A DNA stretch of 24,695 bases, taken from a virus. The translations under genes and the position numbers were made by a program. Positions 9,501-17,052 of the stretch are shown here, one piece after another. Each line of letters opens with the position of its first letter. Position 1 is the stretch's first letter. The notes under the pieces were generated by a model that ran no database searches, was not told the DNA's origin, and saw only the letters and a program-made list of their open reading frames with translations. The stretch is from IMG/VR virus record IMGVR_UViG_3300032282_001575, positions 1-24,695 of that record. The stretch is one strand, 5' to 3'.

Positions 9501-9796
9501 TTATTATCATAACGAGCATAAACAGTTCCAGATTCCCAATTATATCTATTAATCATAAAAATAGTATCAGTATCGCTCAGTTTTTTAGCATAAATCATAT
9601 CATGATAAATTAATTGTTCAATTTGAGATATTGAATTATTTGCAGGTGGAATACTTGTGTCATTAACCATACCATTACTGTCAAGATATGGATCCGATTT
9701 ACCAACAAAACAGTAGTATGAATTTCTACTGTCTTTTAACGAATTGATAAAATTGTTAACTGCGTCAATTTTTTGATTAATAGTTAAAACTGGCAT
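6560..9796 (-). CDS. 8: Baseplate wedge subunit, gp8-like, greatly enlarged
   Basis: The 1078-residue protein has gp8-family features at both ends. The N-terminal part (residues 1-200) holds FINSLKDSRNSYYCFVGK, NRYNWESGTVYARYD and TSDGYVWKYMFTCD. The last 38 residues (RETGEVIYLDNLAPFSKT to the C-terminus) match the usual gp8 ending. T4 gp8 has 334 residues. The excess lies between ~300 and 1040 as repeated small beta modules of the form G-x-F-x-x-G-(D/E) followed by A-x-G-(Q/V)-(I/V), for example at 309-345, 483-505, 745-770, 848-870, 938-965 and 1013-1037. Start: ATG preceded by AGGTAAGAG. A late-promoter-like box lies 25 bases upstream. gp8 bridges wedge subunits in T4; the extra modules probably decorate the baseplate rim. 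Confidence 0.85.
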   Translation of the reverse strand: MPVLTINQKIDAVNNFINSLKDSRNSYYCFVGKSDPYLDSNGMVNDTSIPPANNSISQIEQLIYHDMIYAKKLSDTDTIFMINRYNWESGTVYARYDNNDSDLYSKKFFVITDTRDVYKCINNGYSPTTPNGIPSTVKPTINKTSGNFQTSDGYVWKYMFTCDEANFLNFATQNYVPVIVNEIVKDFAVPGSIDTLTLINGGTNYQVYEEGFLKSYVNNSVVTLPTTSAPLDDYYTGSSIYLKSGFGSGQIRPIISYLGSNKQLAVNPPFSYYQNLKLKAGSINGGDTFAIGDYVSQLVSFTVYYYNTGIFNVGDTVYQSDSGAYGQILHANSVSFTIQNESEVEFDPLYAVYNSTDSAIKKSGKVTVNFSANTQRILAASGTNFSEDFAVNQYIRVGDVAANNIRRIIEVNTGSGYIAVNKAYVPDLLSPTKYTSANVYLVNSAYTIESLISHRTVGNILYKNLDSVALTYSSIQPVGSSFIIGETITCVDENNISQGISGTLSFANSTNLILSNVYGPGIFEAELFLLGSSSASKATIDAIDSYPNITVEIAYGAFSIPPSDPDPGKYLNGTKINVTTQSNIPVGNAVVVSSYSSPDDLTEYIISPTVTIEGDGGGALAYSEIDLSSQNPSKSITSIKLINFGNNYNQANVTITSNTLYGDGAFVTAQISPVKGHGADPYTELGATYCGINKIFEIADNENYNFPIYGSYRKIGIIKNPLYRDVIVYANNFQRSALSIENASGLFDVGEVLIQSSTNAAGVVVFANNSYVELKNVNGEFIYNTEDDNLYGLSSTSTSNCISANSIYFSTSGNLETISDTDKGGSGSINQTLQPSGGLQEIRMTNVVGTFKRNDVIYEAASNTYANVSSIFIANGAVDRTDTFGLRANQTARITLSSNTHAYDLYEYVTQENQGAYGRIVSTWDELDIVYDTDPAVDFVPGDIITCPETGANAVIIFANTEGKYLKLSAVSHTGFDEEVVRPFNVTNTIETFDTTKQTTINTVYSVLVLDDVNGTFVVSSDQIIGNTSSASGLATLENSIRAPEFIRETGEVIYLDNLAPFSKTKDSTEQVKLIIKF

Positions 9797-9820
9797 TCTC
9801 TTACCTATGATTGTTTTGAA

Positions 9821-9828
9821 TATTTATT
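9821..9828 (-). promoter_or_regulatory. Late-promoter-like box AATAAATA upstream of the gp8-like gene
   Basis: The minus strand reads TTTAATAAATATTC in the 40-base gap between the fibre-like gene and gp8, 25 bases before the gp8 ATG. It is one mismatch from the T4 late box and shares TAATAAATA with both copies at the divergent spacer. This gap is one of the few in a tightly packed block, which favours a real promoter. Confidence 0.55.
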
Positions 9829-9836
9829 AAAAATAT

Positions 9837-10844
9837 TTAGACGCCAAAAGATGTCCAATAACATAATACGTTTGCTGTATTACCAGTTCTAATAGTAAAT
9901 CCTGTTTTAGTAACAGAAAATACTACAGGAACATATGTTCCGTTCGCCGCTACTGTGTTACCTGTAGCTGTTATAGAGTATGCATTAGTGGTATAGGATA
10001 CAGGGAATGATTGTGCTGTTGTGCTACTGTTAACTTGTAAAGACCCCCACTGCATTAATAAACCATTCGGAAGATATGTATATCCATTAGCTGTTATACT
10101 AGGAATTCCAAGAGTTAAAAGATTAGCAGAAATAACAATATTCGCGCCACTAAATGTTAAATTACCAGAAAGTGTTCTTGATTGTGTATTTTGAACATAA
10201 TTAGCAGCCGCTACAGTTCCAAGATATGAAGCATTATTAGCATTAAGTGTTGCGACATTTGATGATAAACCAGCAGTTGTTTGATAGCCTGAAGCAGATG
10301 TACCACCCAATCTAGTTGAATCATATGCAACATTACCAGAATCAGCAATACCAGTAATATAACCTTGTGTAGTAACATATGTTTGTGTTGCATAAGATGC
10401 AGCTGCAACACCACCCAAATAATTAGAATTATTTGAAGTAAGTTTAACTACATTAGCTGATAATCCAGCAGTTGTTTGATAATTTACAAGATTTGAAGAT
10501 AACTGACTATTAGAAACAACATTAGCTGCTGGTAATGAACCTATGTAATTTGAACTATTTGAAGTAAGAACAACAACAGCCGCAGGCATATCTGCTAGAG
10601 TTTGGTAGAGGGCAAGATTAGAAGATAACTGATTATTAGAAATGACATTAGCTGCAGACACAGTACCAACATACGAAACATTATTCGCAGTCATTTTTGC
10701 TACGTTGGCCGACAATCCTTCTTCTGTTTGGTAATTATCATATAATTCAGTAAAATTATCATTTACTTTAACCATTGCATCACGAAGTGGGTCACCATTA
10801 CCATCGTTTGGGTAAGCGCCTACCAAAATAGTTTGTTTTGCCAT
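9837..10844 (-). CDS. Tail-fibre-like protein with internal repeats and a gp53-like C-terminal domain
   Basis: 335 residues. The N-terminus (residues 12-37: PNDGNGDPLRDAMVKVNDNF then TELY) is a common start of phage fibre and baseplate-attached proteins and probably anchors it to the virion. Residues 38-215 hold four copies of a repeat of the form YQT..GLSANV..LT.NN..YLG..AAANV. The C-terminal ~85 residues (YTYLPNGLLMQWGS, then FPVSYTTNAYSITATG and CYWTSFGV at the end) look like the gp53-like fibre C-terminal domain found in many phages (not related to T4 gp53). The protein is nearly free of charge, as expected of a beta-rich trimeric fibre. Start: ATG with GAGGTAACAGAA in front. It interrupts the wedge gene order between the gp7-like and gp8-like genes. 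Receptor binding or a short accessory fibre is inferred. Confidence 0.75.
   Translation of the reverse strand: MAKQTILVGAYPNDGNGDPLRDAMVKVNDNFTELYDNYQTEEGLSANVAKMTANNVSYVGTVSAANVISNNQLSSNLALYQTLADMPAAVVVLTSNSSNYIGSLPAANVVSNSQLSSNLVNYQTTAGLSANVVKLTSNNSNYLGGVAAASYATQTYVTTQGYITGIADSGNVAYDSTRLGGTSASGYQTTAGLSSNVATLNANNASYLGTVAAANYVQNTQSRTLSGNLTFSGANIVISANLLTLGIPSITANGYTYLPNGLLMQWGSLQVNSSTTAQSFPVSYTTNAYSITATGNTVAANGTYVPVVFSVTKTGFTIRTGNTANVLCYWTSFGV
10200..10733 (-). repeat. Four protein-coding repeats in the fibre-like gene
   Basis: Copies begin at residues 38, 80, 122 and 187, each with a YQT start, an SANV/SSNV core, a NN.SYLG/NYIG turn and an AANV or AANY end. The first three are spaced exactly 42 residues (126 bases) apart. 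The fourth follows after a 65-residue step containing the unrelated segment YVTTQGYITG...DSTRLGG. Copies differ at many bases, so this is old duplication rather than a recent expansion. Confidence 0.8.
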
Positions 10845-10859
10845 TTCTGTTACCTCGAT

Positions 10860-13556
10860 TTAATATCTGTCTGCTGTTATTAAAATGTCGTCGGTTCTTA
10901 CATTAGTGCTGTCAACATAAACTGGAACGTATGCTGTATATACAAAATCATGGTCAGCAAGCGTAGAAAATTCTATATCAAATTCATGTTTAATTACATA
11001 TTTTCCAAATAACAATATTCCTGTTGGATGCACTAAATTTTTAACCAAATTTTCATATGTATTTAACATTCTCGGCGCGATAATTTGATATGAATATTTT
11101 TGATAAAAATAACTATCTTGTAAATACATTTTATCGCTTATAAAACTTTTATTATCTTTCCAGTAACCTTTTGCTTTACCATTAAGATCAATGACTGTTG
11201 TTCCTGTAACTGCATAAGGATTTGTTTTAGATAACAATTCTACTTGTTGATCTCTATCATATCCAAAACCACTATCAATAACATCAATAGCAGCAACAAT
11301 ACCATCTGCTATACCAGCCTTAGCTGTTACTACAGAATTAAAACCTTTTCTTGTTCCTACATAAGGACCAGTTTGTTCTGTTATATCTAAATCATAAATT
11401 AAAGGTTCTACGATACTAACGACAGGATCTACCGAATAACCTCTACCAGGATTAATATTTGTTATACTGGCAATCGTACCAACTTCTAATTCTTTCCACT
11501 GTAGTATGTTTATTCCAGTATCTAAATTTTTTAATACGCCTTCTGGTAATCCTATACCTAAAGTATTCCAATCAGTTAATCTATCAACAGATGTAATTGT
11601 AGCAGTAGCAAGAGATGTAGTGTCTTTTATTTGTTCGCCAGAAATAAAATATCCTACCTGATTACAAGCTTGTAAACGATTAGAATTTACTAAATTTAAA
11701 GTAGCAGATCCACTTATAGATTTAACTGGAAATATTGTATTAATTATTATTACTGTTTCTGACACATCACTTATTAAAACAGTTCCAGGAACTAAATTTG
11801 CATTATTTATGTCAGAGCCCTTTACTTGTACATAAGTTTCGTTTCCATTAACTACCGTTAAATCGGTAATTCCAAGAGATGTATTTGATAATATTTCATT
11901 GTTTGCTAATATGGTTTCAATTGATGCTACAGTACAATCAAAAGACAATACGTCAACAGGATCCATAGTTACTGTATGACCAGAACTAAATGTTCCACTA
12001 GTGCCAGAAATATTAATACCATAACCTTCTACAACATCATCTAAAACAGTATAAAAATAATCATGTACATGATCGAGGTTAATATTATAAATTTCTTTAT
12101 TTACAAGGCTACCTATCTTAAAAGTTGCTTCTTGTGTTTGCCCAGTATTAACATAAACATATCCTGTATTCGCCAAGTAAGGTCCAAAAGAAGTTCCATC
12201 TACAGTAGTAGATAAAGATATATCGGAATATATAGAAAACGTTTTATCTGTTAATACTTTAACAAAATATGAATATGATTTAACATTAAGATCATCCATA
12301 CCTTGAACGAAATCGATTCTTATCGATACTGAATCGCTAAGTTCATGATTATCATTAGTTTCTACTACTACTGGATTAGTTTGTGTAGCATTTTTTATAG
12401 CAATTGAACGTCCATCAACTTCAACAGATGCATCAAGAGTAAATCCTGTACCGCCACTGATAAGATTAAATGTAACTTCACCATTTTTTGTTGTAGTGGC
12501 TTTAACGCGAGCTACGCCACCAACGCCGCTGTTTTTAATGTCTAATAGATCACCAACATTATATCCAAGACCGCCATTTACAATACTTACAGAAGATAAT
12601 GAACCAAAAATAATAGGCGCATTAACTTCATCTATAGCAAGAACATAATTACTTTGGTCTACAGAAGATAATTTAGAATATTTATGATAATTTATATAAT
12701 CGTTTGTTAAAGTTTCATCGATGTTAAAAGATGAAGACATTGGAGATGAATCCAAATATCCCTTAACATTTACTTCCCAAACTGTTCCCGACCCAGCGAT
12801 AATCGTTCCTAATTTAGATTCCCCAACATAAACGGTTTGACCAATAAGAATTGTTCCAACAACATTGCTTACTGTTAATGTATCATAATTTAAAACGCCT
12901 GTAAAAGATGATGTTGTTTTATAGTAATTATTATTATAAACTCTTTTAACATACAAATTATCACATAAAACTCTTTCGCCGTATTTAAAATTTCCTTCTA
13001 AATTTGAAAGAACTAATACATTAACAAGCTTATCATTTACAGCTGTTGTGTAATAATTTTCTACAATAGCACTAGCTATTGAAGCACTAGAATAAATTTT
13101 ATTCCCAATTAAAGCTGGAAAATGTTTATTGTCAGATACTTCAATATATTTTGGAGAAACCCACTCGCCATCTGAAGCTTTAAATATATATTTACTTGGA
13201 GTATACGTTTCAATATCTTCATTGAAAATCATTTTAAACAATAATCTATAAGAAGTTTCTGAACCTTTAGAACGATAAAGTTCTAATATATGTTTAATTA
13301 GCAGTTTTTTATCTGCAATTATATTTTCAGGGAGCGAGTTTATATATTTGTTTTTAAAATAGGTAACATAATTAGCTAGTGTTGTATCGATATCTCTATT
13401 TTCTAAAAGAGATCTAGAAAGGTTAGTTATATTACCTGTTTGTTCCATCCATTCATAATACGCCTTCGCAAACTCAATAAAAACTGGTCCTTCCTCTTTA
13501 TAAAAGAGAGGAAATTGCGATTCGATAAATGGTGAAACGTATTTTTCTATATTCAT
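10860..13556 (-). CDS. Baseplate wedge / virion structural protein, gp7-like position
   Basis: 898 residues. The N-terminus (residues 14-130: FPLFYKEEGPVFIEFAKAYY, then DIDTTLANYVTYFKNKYINS, LYRSKGSETSYRLLFKMIFN) and the C-terminus (799-855: YWKDNKSFISDKMYLQDSYF, then HPTGILLFGKY) match a family of large virion proteins lying after gp6 in marine T4-like phages. Between them are four modules around GG.GY or related motifs (residues 325-350, 365-382, 700-718, 758-775) and other beta segments. By position, directly after gp6 and before gp8, it should be the gp7 counterpart, which links wedge subunits. I see no clear sequence match to T4 gp7 itself, so the symbol is withheld. The start overlaps the end of the upstream gp6 gene's neighbour frame as ATGA with the next gene (13553-13556), suggesting coupled translation. 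Confidence 0.75.
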   Translation of the reverse strand: MNIEKYVSPFIESQFPLFYKEEGPVFIEFAKAYYEWMEQTGNITNLSRSLLENRDIDTTLANYVTYFKNKYINSLPENIIADKKLLIKHILELYRSKGSETSYRLLFKMIFNEDIETYTPSKYIFKASDGEWVSPKYIEVSDNKHFPALIGNKIYSSASIASAIVENYYTTAVNDKLVNVLVLSNLEGNFKYGERVLCDNLYVKRVYNNNYYKTTSSFTGVLNYDTLTVSNVVGTILIGQTVYVGESKLGTIIAGSGTVWEVNVKGYLDSSPMSSSFNIDETLTNDYINYHKYSKLSSVDQSNYVLAIDEVNAPIIFGSLSSVSIVNGGLGYNVGDLLDIKNSGVGGVARVKATTTKNGEVTFNLISGGTGFTLDASVEVDGRSIAIKNATQTNPVVVETNDNHELSDSVSIRIDFVQGMDDLNVKSYSYFVKVLTDKTFSIYSDISLSTTVDGTSFGPYLANTGYVYVNTGQTQEATFKIGSLVNKEIYNINLDHVHDYFYTVLDDVVEGYGINISGTSGTFSSGHTVTMDPVDVLSFDCTVASIETILANNEILSNTSLGITDLTVVNGNETYVQVKGSDINNANLVPGTVLISDVSETVIIINTIFPVKSISGSATLNLVNSNRLQACNQVGYFISGEQIKDTTSLATATITSVDRLTDWNTLGIGLPEGVLKNLDTGINILQWKELEVGTIASITNINPGRGYSVDPVVSIVEPLIYDLDITEQTGPYVGTRKGFNSVVTAKAGIADGIVAAIDVIDSGFGYDRDQQVELLSKTNPYAVTGTTVIDLNGKAKGYWKDNKSFISDKMYLQDSYFYQKYSYQIIAPRMLNTYENLVKNLVHPTGILLFGKYVIKHEFDIEFSTLADHDFVYTAYVPVYVDSTNVRTDDILITADRY

Positions 13557-15352
13557 TGTTCGCTTACTGTTGAAACATTAATTCCTGAAATGGTATCAAT
13601 TTCTATAATCGTATTATTTTTACAATAAATGTCTTTTAATTCTGGCGTTACATATAATCTAATCAAAGTACTATTGGTGATAGTAGACGCAATGTTAGTA
13701 AAATTTAATTTTGAAACTGCTACTATACCATTAATATAATCAACAGTTCCTACTTTAATATAATTTGGAACTGACAAGTTTGCATTTTGTTCATATAGAT
13801 AAATTATTCCAGATCCAGTATCTACTCCGGAAATAAAATCTGTTAAAATATAATTTTTACCATCTGCGGTAAATAATGTAGAATAAACACTACCTTTAAT
13901 TATTTTATTATAATACTCAGCATATATTGAAAGGTTTAATGTTGGATTATAAGATCTATAAATTTTAGCATTAGTTTCATTACTTAAAATACCATCATCT
14001 GATTCATTGATAGCCTGTTCAAACTTAGACATTCTAAATGCTGTATTGAAATTTTGTAGATTATTGACATTATAATTTTTAATGGATGTTATTGCATTCG
14101 ACACAATAACAGATGGAGATGATACTGTTTTTTTAAAATTAACACGAATAAGGGATGTAAGAGTTATATACATATAATCAGGATCAATAACTTTAACACT
14201 TATACCGATTGGAGAAAGCCCATTTAAAAAATTTTGAATATCGGTTTTTCTATAATCAGTAAGAGTTGTTCCTGAATATGTGCTTGGAGAAATATAAACT
14301 TTACCATATTCAATTGATGTATTTGTCAACCCTCCAGAAAACACATTTACATACTCAATTTCTGGGTAGTTTTGCAATACAGTCGACACATAATCCTGTG
14401 ATGTAACACATCTACTTTGAGTTTGATAATATCTAGGTGCATTAAATCTTATAGACTCTATCGATTCGGTATTTGCTCCGCCTACTGAAATAGAATCTAT
14501 GGTAATTACAGGAGGAAATACTATGCCACCATTAACTGGTCCAAGATCTTGACCAAGATTAATATTTGTTATACCATTACCATCCGACCCAGAAGATACT
14601 CTGTAATTAGCGTAAACAATAGAGCCATTAATTGGCTTATAACCAAATACACCATCACCAAATAAAACTTGATATGATTGATTTGCAGAAGATTGAAGAA
14701 AATAAACATTAGAATTAGAATTTAAATCATACAAAGTTTCAGCATAACTGTATGAAGTATTAGTTACGCCATTATCTTCAGAAACATTTATTTTTATACT
14801 GTTTGTATCGACATTTGGATTAGAAAGAATAAATTGTTGATTTTCTTGTGTATAATCGACAATGAAAAGATCATTAGTGTAATAGCCTTCATAAATCTCA
14901 AGATTTGAAACTGTAAATGTAGAAGTGCTAGAAAGATAAGAAGTTTCGTCGTTTGTTACGAAATTATAAGAACCACTACCATTGTTAGAACTACCATTAA
15001 AAATAGTTCCTTTTGGTATGATAAATGGGCTTTCAATATTTTTTGTATCAACAGTAAATGATATAACAGATTTAGCAGAACGACTAGATCTTGGAAGATA
15101 ATTTAATTCTTTCGCATGCGAAACAACAGAATCTAGTTTTTGAGCAGAGTCAAGAAACATTTCTGAAGCAATCATATTAAGATAAAATGAGTTCAAGTAG
15201 GTGTTGTAAGACATAACATCCAAAAGAACGTTAATGTTCGAACCTTCAAAATTGTAATCTTGAAAAGTAGGTTGTGACTTTAAAAAGGTAACAAAATTAG
15301 ATTTCAGTGTATCAAAGTCAAGGGATGAAACGTTTAACGAACTGTTTGCCAT
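13553..15352 (-). CDS. 6: Baseplate wedge subunit gp6-like (baseplate J family)
   Basis: 599 residues, close to T4 gp6 (660). Residues 10-100 are characteristic: LDFDTLKSNFVTFLKSQPTF, NINVLLDVMSYNTYLNSFYL, SEMFLDSAQKLDSVVSHAKE and LNYLPRSSRSAKS. The VLFGDGVFG motif near residue 230 and the RYYQTQSRCVTSQDY motif (~315-330) are typical of the baseplate J/gp6 family. In T4, gp6 forms the dimeric ring that joins six wedges around the hub. Its start forms TAATG with the gp25 stop (one-base overlap), and its end overlaps the following start by four bases. gp25 followed by gp6 is the usual order in contractile tails. Confidence 0.93.
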   Translation of the reverse strand: MANSSLNVSSLDFDTLKSNFVTFLKSQPTFQDYNFEGSNINVLLDVMSYNTYLNSFYLNMIASEMFLDSAQKLDSVVSHAKELNYLPRSSRSAKSVISFTVDTKNIESPFIIPKGTIFNGSSNNGSGSYNFVTNDETSYLSSTSTFTVSNLEIYEGYYTNDLFIVDYTQENQQFILSNPNVDTNSIKINVSEDNGVTNTSYSYAETLYDLNSNSNVYFLQSSANQSYQVLFGDGVFGYKPINGSIVYANYRVSSGSDGNGITNINLGQDLGPVNGGIVFPPVITIDSISVGGANTESIESIRFNAPRYYQTQSRCVTSQDYVSTVLQNYPEIEYVNVFSGGLTNTSIEYGKVYISPSTYSGTTLTDYRKTDIQNFLNGLSPIGISVKVIDPDYMYITLTSLIRVNFKKTVSSPSVIVSNAITSIKNYNVNNLQNFNTAFRMSKFEQAINESDDGILSNETNAKIYRSYNPTLNLSIYAEYYNKIIKGSVYSTLFTADGKNYILTDFISGVDTGSGIIYLYEQNANLSVPNYIKVGTVDYINGIVAVSKLNFTNIASTITNSTLIRLYVTPELKDIYCKNNTIIEIDTISGINVSTVSEQ

Positions 15353-15777
15353 TATCGAACTCTTTTGAGAATTAAACTTAGAGAAATAGGCTCTGGATTA
15401 TTTATAAGAGAAAAAATAATATCAATTTGTATTTGGTTTTCATCAGAAGTATTTTTAGCAATTACATTTAATAAACTTACTCTTGGTTCATTAAATTTTA
15501 TAGTATTTTTAACATAAAACTCTATATTACTCAATGTTATGATTGAATTGGGATCAAACAATGCATTCATAACATTCGAACCAATAGTTGGTTGAAACAG
15601 TCTTTCGCCTATATTAGTCATTATCAGATTTTTTAAAGATTGTTTGATAGAGTTCTCATTAACAACACGTCCGAGATTGTTTCCAATCGGACTGTAAGCA
15701 AAACTCGTTAAAAAATCAGAAAAGTATTCTTGTTTTTTTAACGTAGATGTAAGTGTATCTGCTCTTGTAATTGCCAT
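15352..15777 (-). CDS. 25: Baseplate wedge subunit gp25-like
   Basis: 141 residues, close to T4 gp25 (132). The family core is clear: ENSIKQSLKNLIMTNIGERL at 41-60, then FQPTIGSNVMNALFD (61-75) and the late EPRVSLLNV. gp25 is the conserved wedge protein whose sheath-like handshake domain starts sheath polymerisation. The gene sits between the PAAR tip (one-base gap) and gp6 (one-base overlap), the same neighbourhood seen in many contractile systems. Start: the ATG at 15777; no strong Shine-Dalgarno is needed if translation is coupled. Confidence 0.93.
   Translation of the reverse strand: MAITRADTLTSTLKKQEYFSDFLTSFAYSPIGNNLGRVVNENSIKQSLKNLIMTNIGERLFQPTIGSNVMNALFDPNSIITLSNIEFYVKNTIKFNEPRVSLLNVIAKNTSDENQIQIDIIFSLINNPEPISLSLILKRVR
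15399..15406 (-). promoter_or_regulatory. Exact TATAAATA late box inside gp25, upstream of gp6
   Basis: The minus strand reads CTTATAAATAAT, an exact T4 late consensus, 47 bases upstream of the gp6 ATG but inside the gp25 coding sequence (codons for LINNPEP). A few such 8-mers are expected by chance in 25 kb of AT-rich DNA, so the call is weak. Confidence 0.25.
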
Positions 15778-15778
15778 T

Positions 15779-16078
15779 TTATCCTACTACGTTTATAAGT
15801 GAATCGCCGGTTTCGGCAAAAGGAGCGCAGTGCGCTCCACCTGGTATTGGACATAAAGCATCTGGTGCTGCTGGATCACCAACTACGACAACTGGAATGC
15901 CATTGATTGTAATAAAAGTTGCAAGCGTTGATGTCAAAGCGCCTCCTCCATGGCTATCTAAATCACCACTTACCGCCCAAGGTTGACCATCAATTAGAAC
16001 TAAACCTATTTGCCCTGGCCCTGGTACTGTTGATGCCCCGCAAGCTCTAAAATCTCCAATTCTGTGACAAAATGGCAT
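15779..16078 (-). CDS. PAAR-type spike tip protein
   Basis: 99 residues with the PAAR pattern: short beta strands, many Gly/Pro, MPFCHRIGD at the start, DGQPWAVSGDLDSHGGG (30-46) and VVVVGDPAAPDALCPIPGG (63-81). His5, Cys13, His43, Cys76, His83 and Cys84 are candidate metal ligands; PAAR tips usually bind Zn through His and Cys. The protein caps the beta-helix spike and forms the membrane-piercing point. In T4 the tip is gp5.4. Location fits: directly after the beta-helix spike gene and before gp25. A GGATAAA Shine-Dalgarno lies just before ATG. Confidence 0.88.
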   Translation of the reverse strand: MPFCHRIGDFRACGASTVPGPGQIGLVLIDGQPWAVSGDLDSHGGGALTSTLATFITINGIPVVVVGDPAAPDALCPIPGGAHCAPFAETGDSLINVVG

Positions 16079-16085
16079 TTATATT

Positions 16086-17051
16086 TTATCCTTGTATAAA
16101 ATTTACTAAAGTAGAAGTTACATTTACTTCATCCGCAACTGTATCAACAAATCCCGCACTATTTAACAACACTCCTGCTTCTCCTGCAATAGTCGTTTGT
16201 GAACTATTAATAATTGCAGTGCTAACAGCATTTACACTAATTAATCCACCTGCAGAAGCAAATAAAGCGCCAGCTGAAGTAATAGATATTAAAGGAGCTA
16301 CTATTGATATACCAGCTGGTGTTATATCAATGATAGAAGCGCCTACTTGTAATCTAATATTTGTTAAACTAGTTATGCGAATGGGGGATGGAGAATTTGC
16401 TGACATCATACCACCAGAATACAAATGCATTTCTCCAGCTTCTACAGAAACATCCATGTTACCACTTTGGACGTGGATGCCGTATTCGCCTTGACCTACC
16501 ATAACATGTTTATTACCTTGTACAGATTCTACATGGTCGCCTTCGTTTGCCATATGAACATGTCCACTGTGTAAATGAACAATGTTACCATTAGAAGTTG
16601 CGTATGTATCGCCTCCAGTATTATTGTTAAAAGATCCTTCGCCGCTTCCACCAATTTCTTTTTTAGCAGTTCCATTATATTTGTTATTACCAGTTACAGA
16701 ACCAGTATCTTTTTTATAATCTTCGTGACGATTTTCTCCACCTGCAGAAGCTGAATTTTGATCTACTTGTTCGCTTTTACCTTTACCAACATATTCTCTA
16801 CGATGTCCAAGATCATGTTCGCTCGTATGAGCCAGCTCTAAATCTGAATATTCAGTTGTTTTCCAAGATCCATCAACGCTCTGTTTTTCACTCCAAGACT
16901 TAGTAGGATCTGTATGATCTTCATGAAATATTTCCATTCTACCATTTTTAGAAAGAAAACCTGTCATGTTCGAAGCAATAGCGTTTTCTGTTCTCACAGC
17001 AGGCGAGTCGCCAAGTTTTTTTGTTTTATCCGGATCTGTTTTAGTTACCAT
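16086..17051 (-). CDS. Beta-helix spike protein (gp5 C-terminal domain-like)
   Basis: 321 residues. Residues 1-150 are polar and His/Asp/Lys-rich (EIFHEDHTDPTKSW, TSEHDLGHRREY). Residues 150-215 show alternating short strands and turns with many His (HLHSGHVHMANEGDHVESVQ, GNKHVMVGQGEYGIHVQSGN), the pattern of the intertwined triple beta-helix of T4 gp5 and VgrG spikes. The C-terminal 100 residues are hydrophobic repeats (GISIVAPLISITSAGALFAS) that should continue the helix towards the PAAR tip. It is encoded between the OB-fold hub protein (one-base gap) and PAAR (seven-base gap). The separate gene means that the spike is built from at least three polypeptides here, unlike T4 gp5. The spike role is inferred from repeat pattern and context. 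Confidence 0.75.
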   Translation of the reverse strand: MVTKTDPDKTKKLGDSPAVRTENAIASNMTGFLSKNGRMEIFHEDHTDPTKSWSEKQSVDGSWKTTEYSDLELAHTSEHDLGHRREYVGKGKSEQVDQNSASAGGENRHEDYKKDTGSVTGNNKYNGTAKKEIGGSGEGSFNNNTGGDTYATSNGNIVHLHSGHVHMANEGDHVESVQGNKHVMVGQGEYGIHVQSGNMDVSVEAGEMHLYSGGMMSANSPSPIRITSLTNIRLQVGASIIDITPAGISIVAPLISITSAGALFASAGGLISVNAVSTAIINSSQTTIAGEAGVLLNSAGFVDTVADEVNVTSTLVNFIQG

Positions 17052-17052
17052 T

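Noticed and set aside
9837-10844. T4 gp53 identity for the fibre-like protein
   Set aside because: The gp53-like C-terminal domain name refers to a different phage's fibre; the T4 gp53 wedge counterpart is the gene at 20049-20912.
15771-16494. Two plus-strand frames opposite the PAAR and beta-helix genes
   Set aside because: Antisense shadows; the minus-strand products have clear PAAR and spike patterns and fit the operon.
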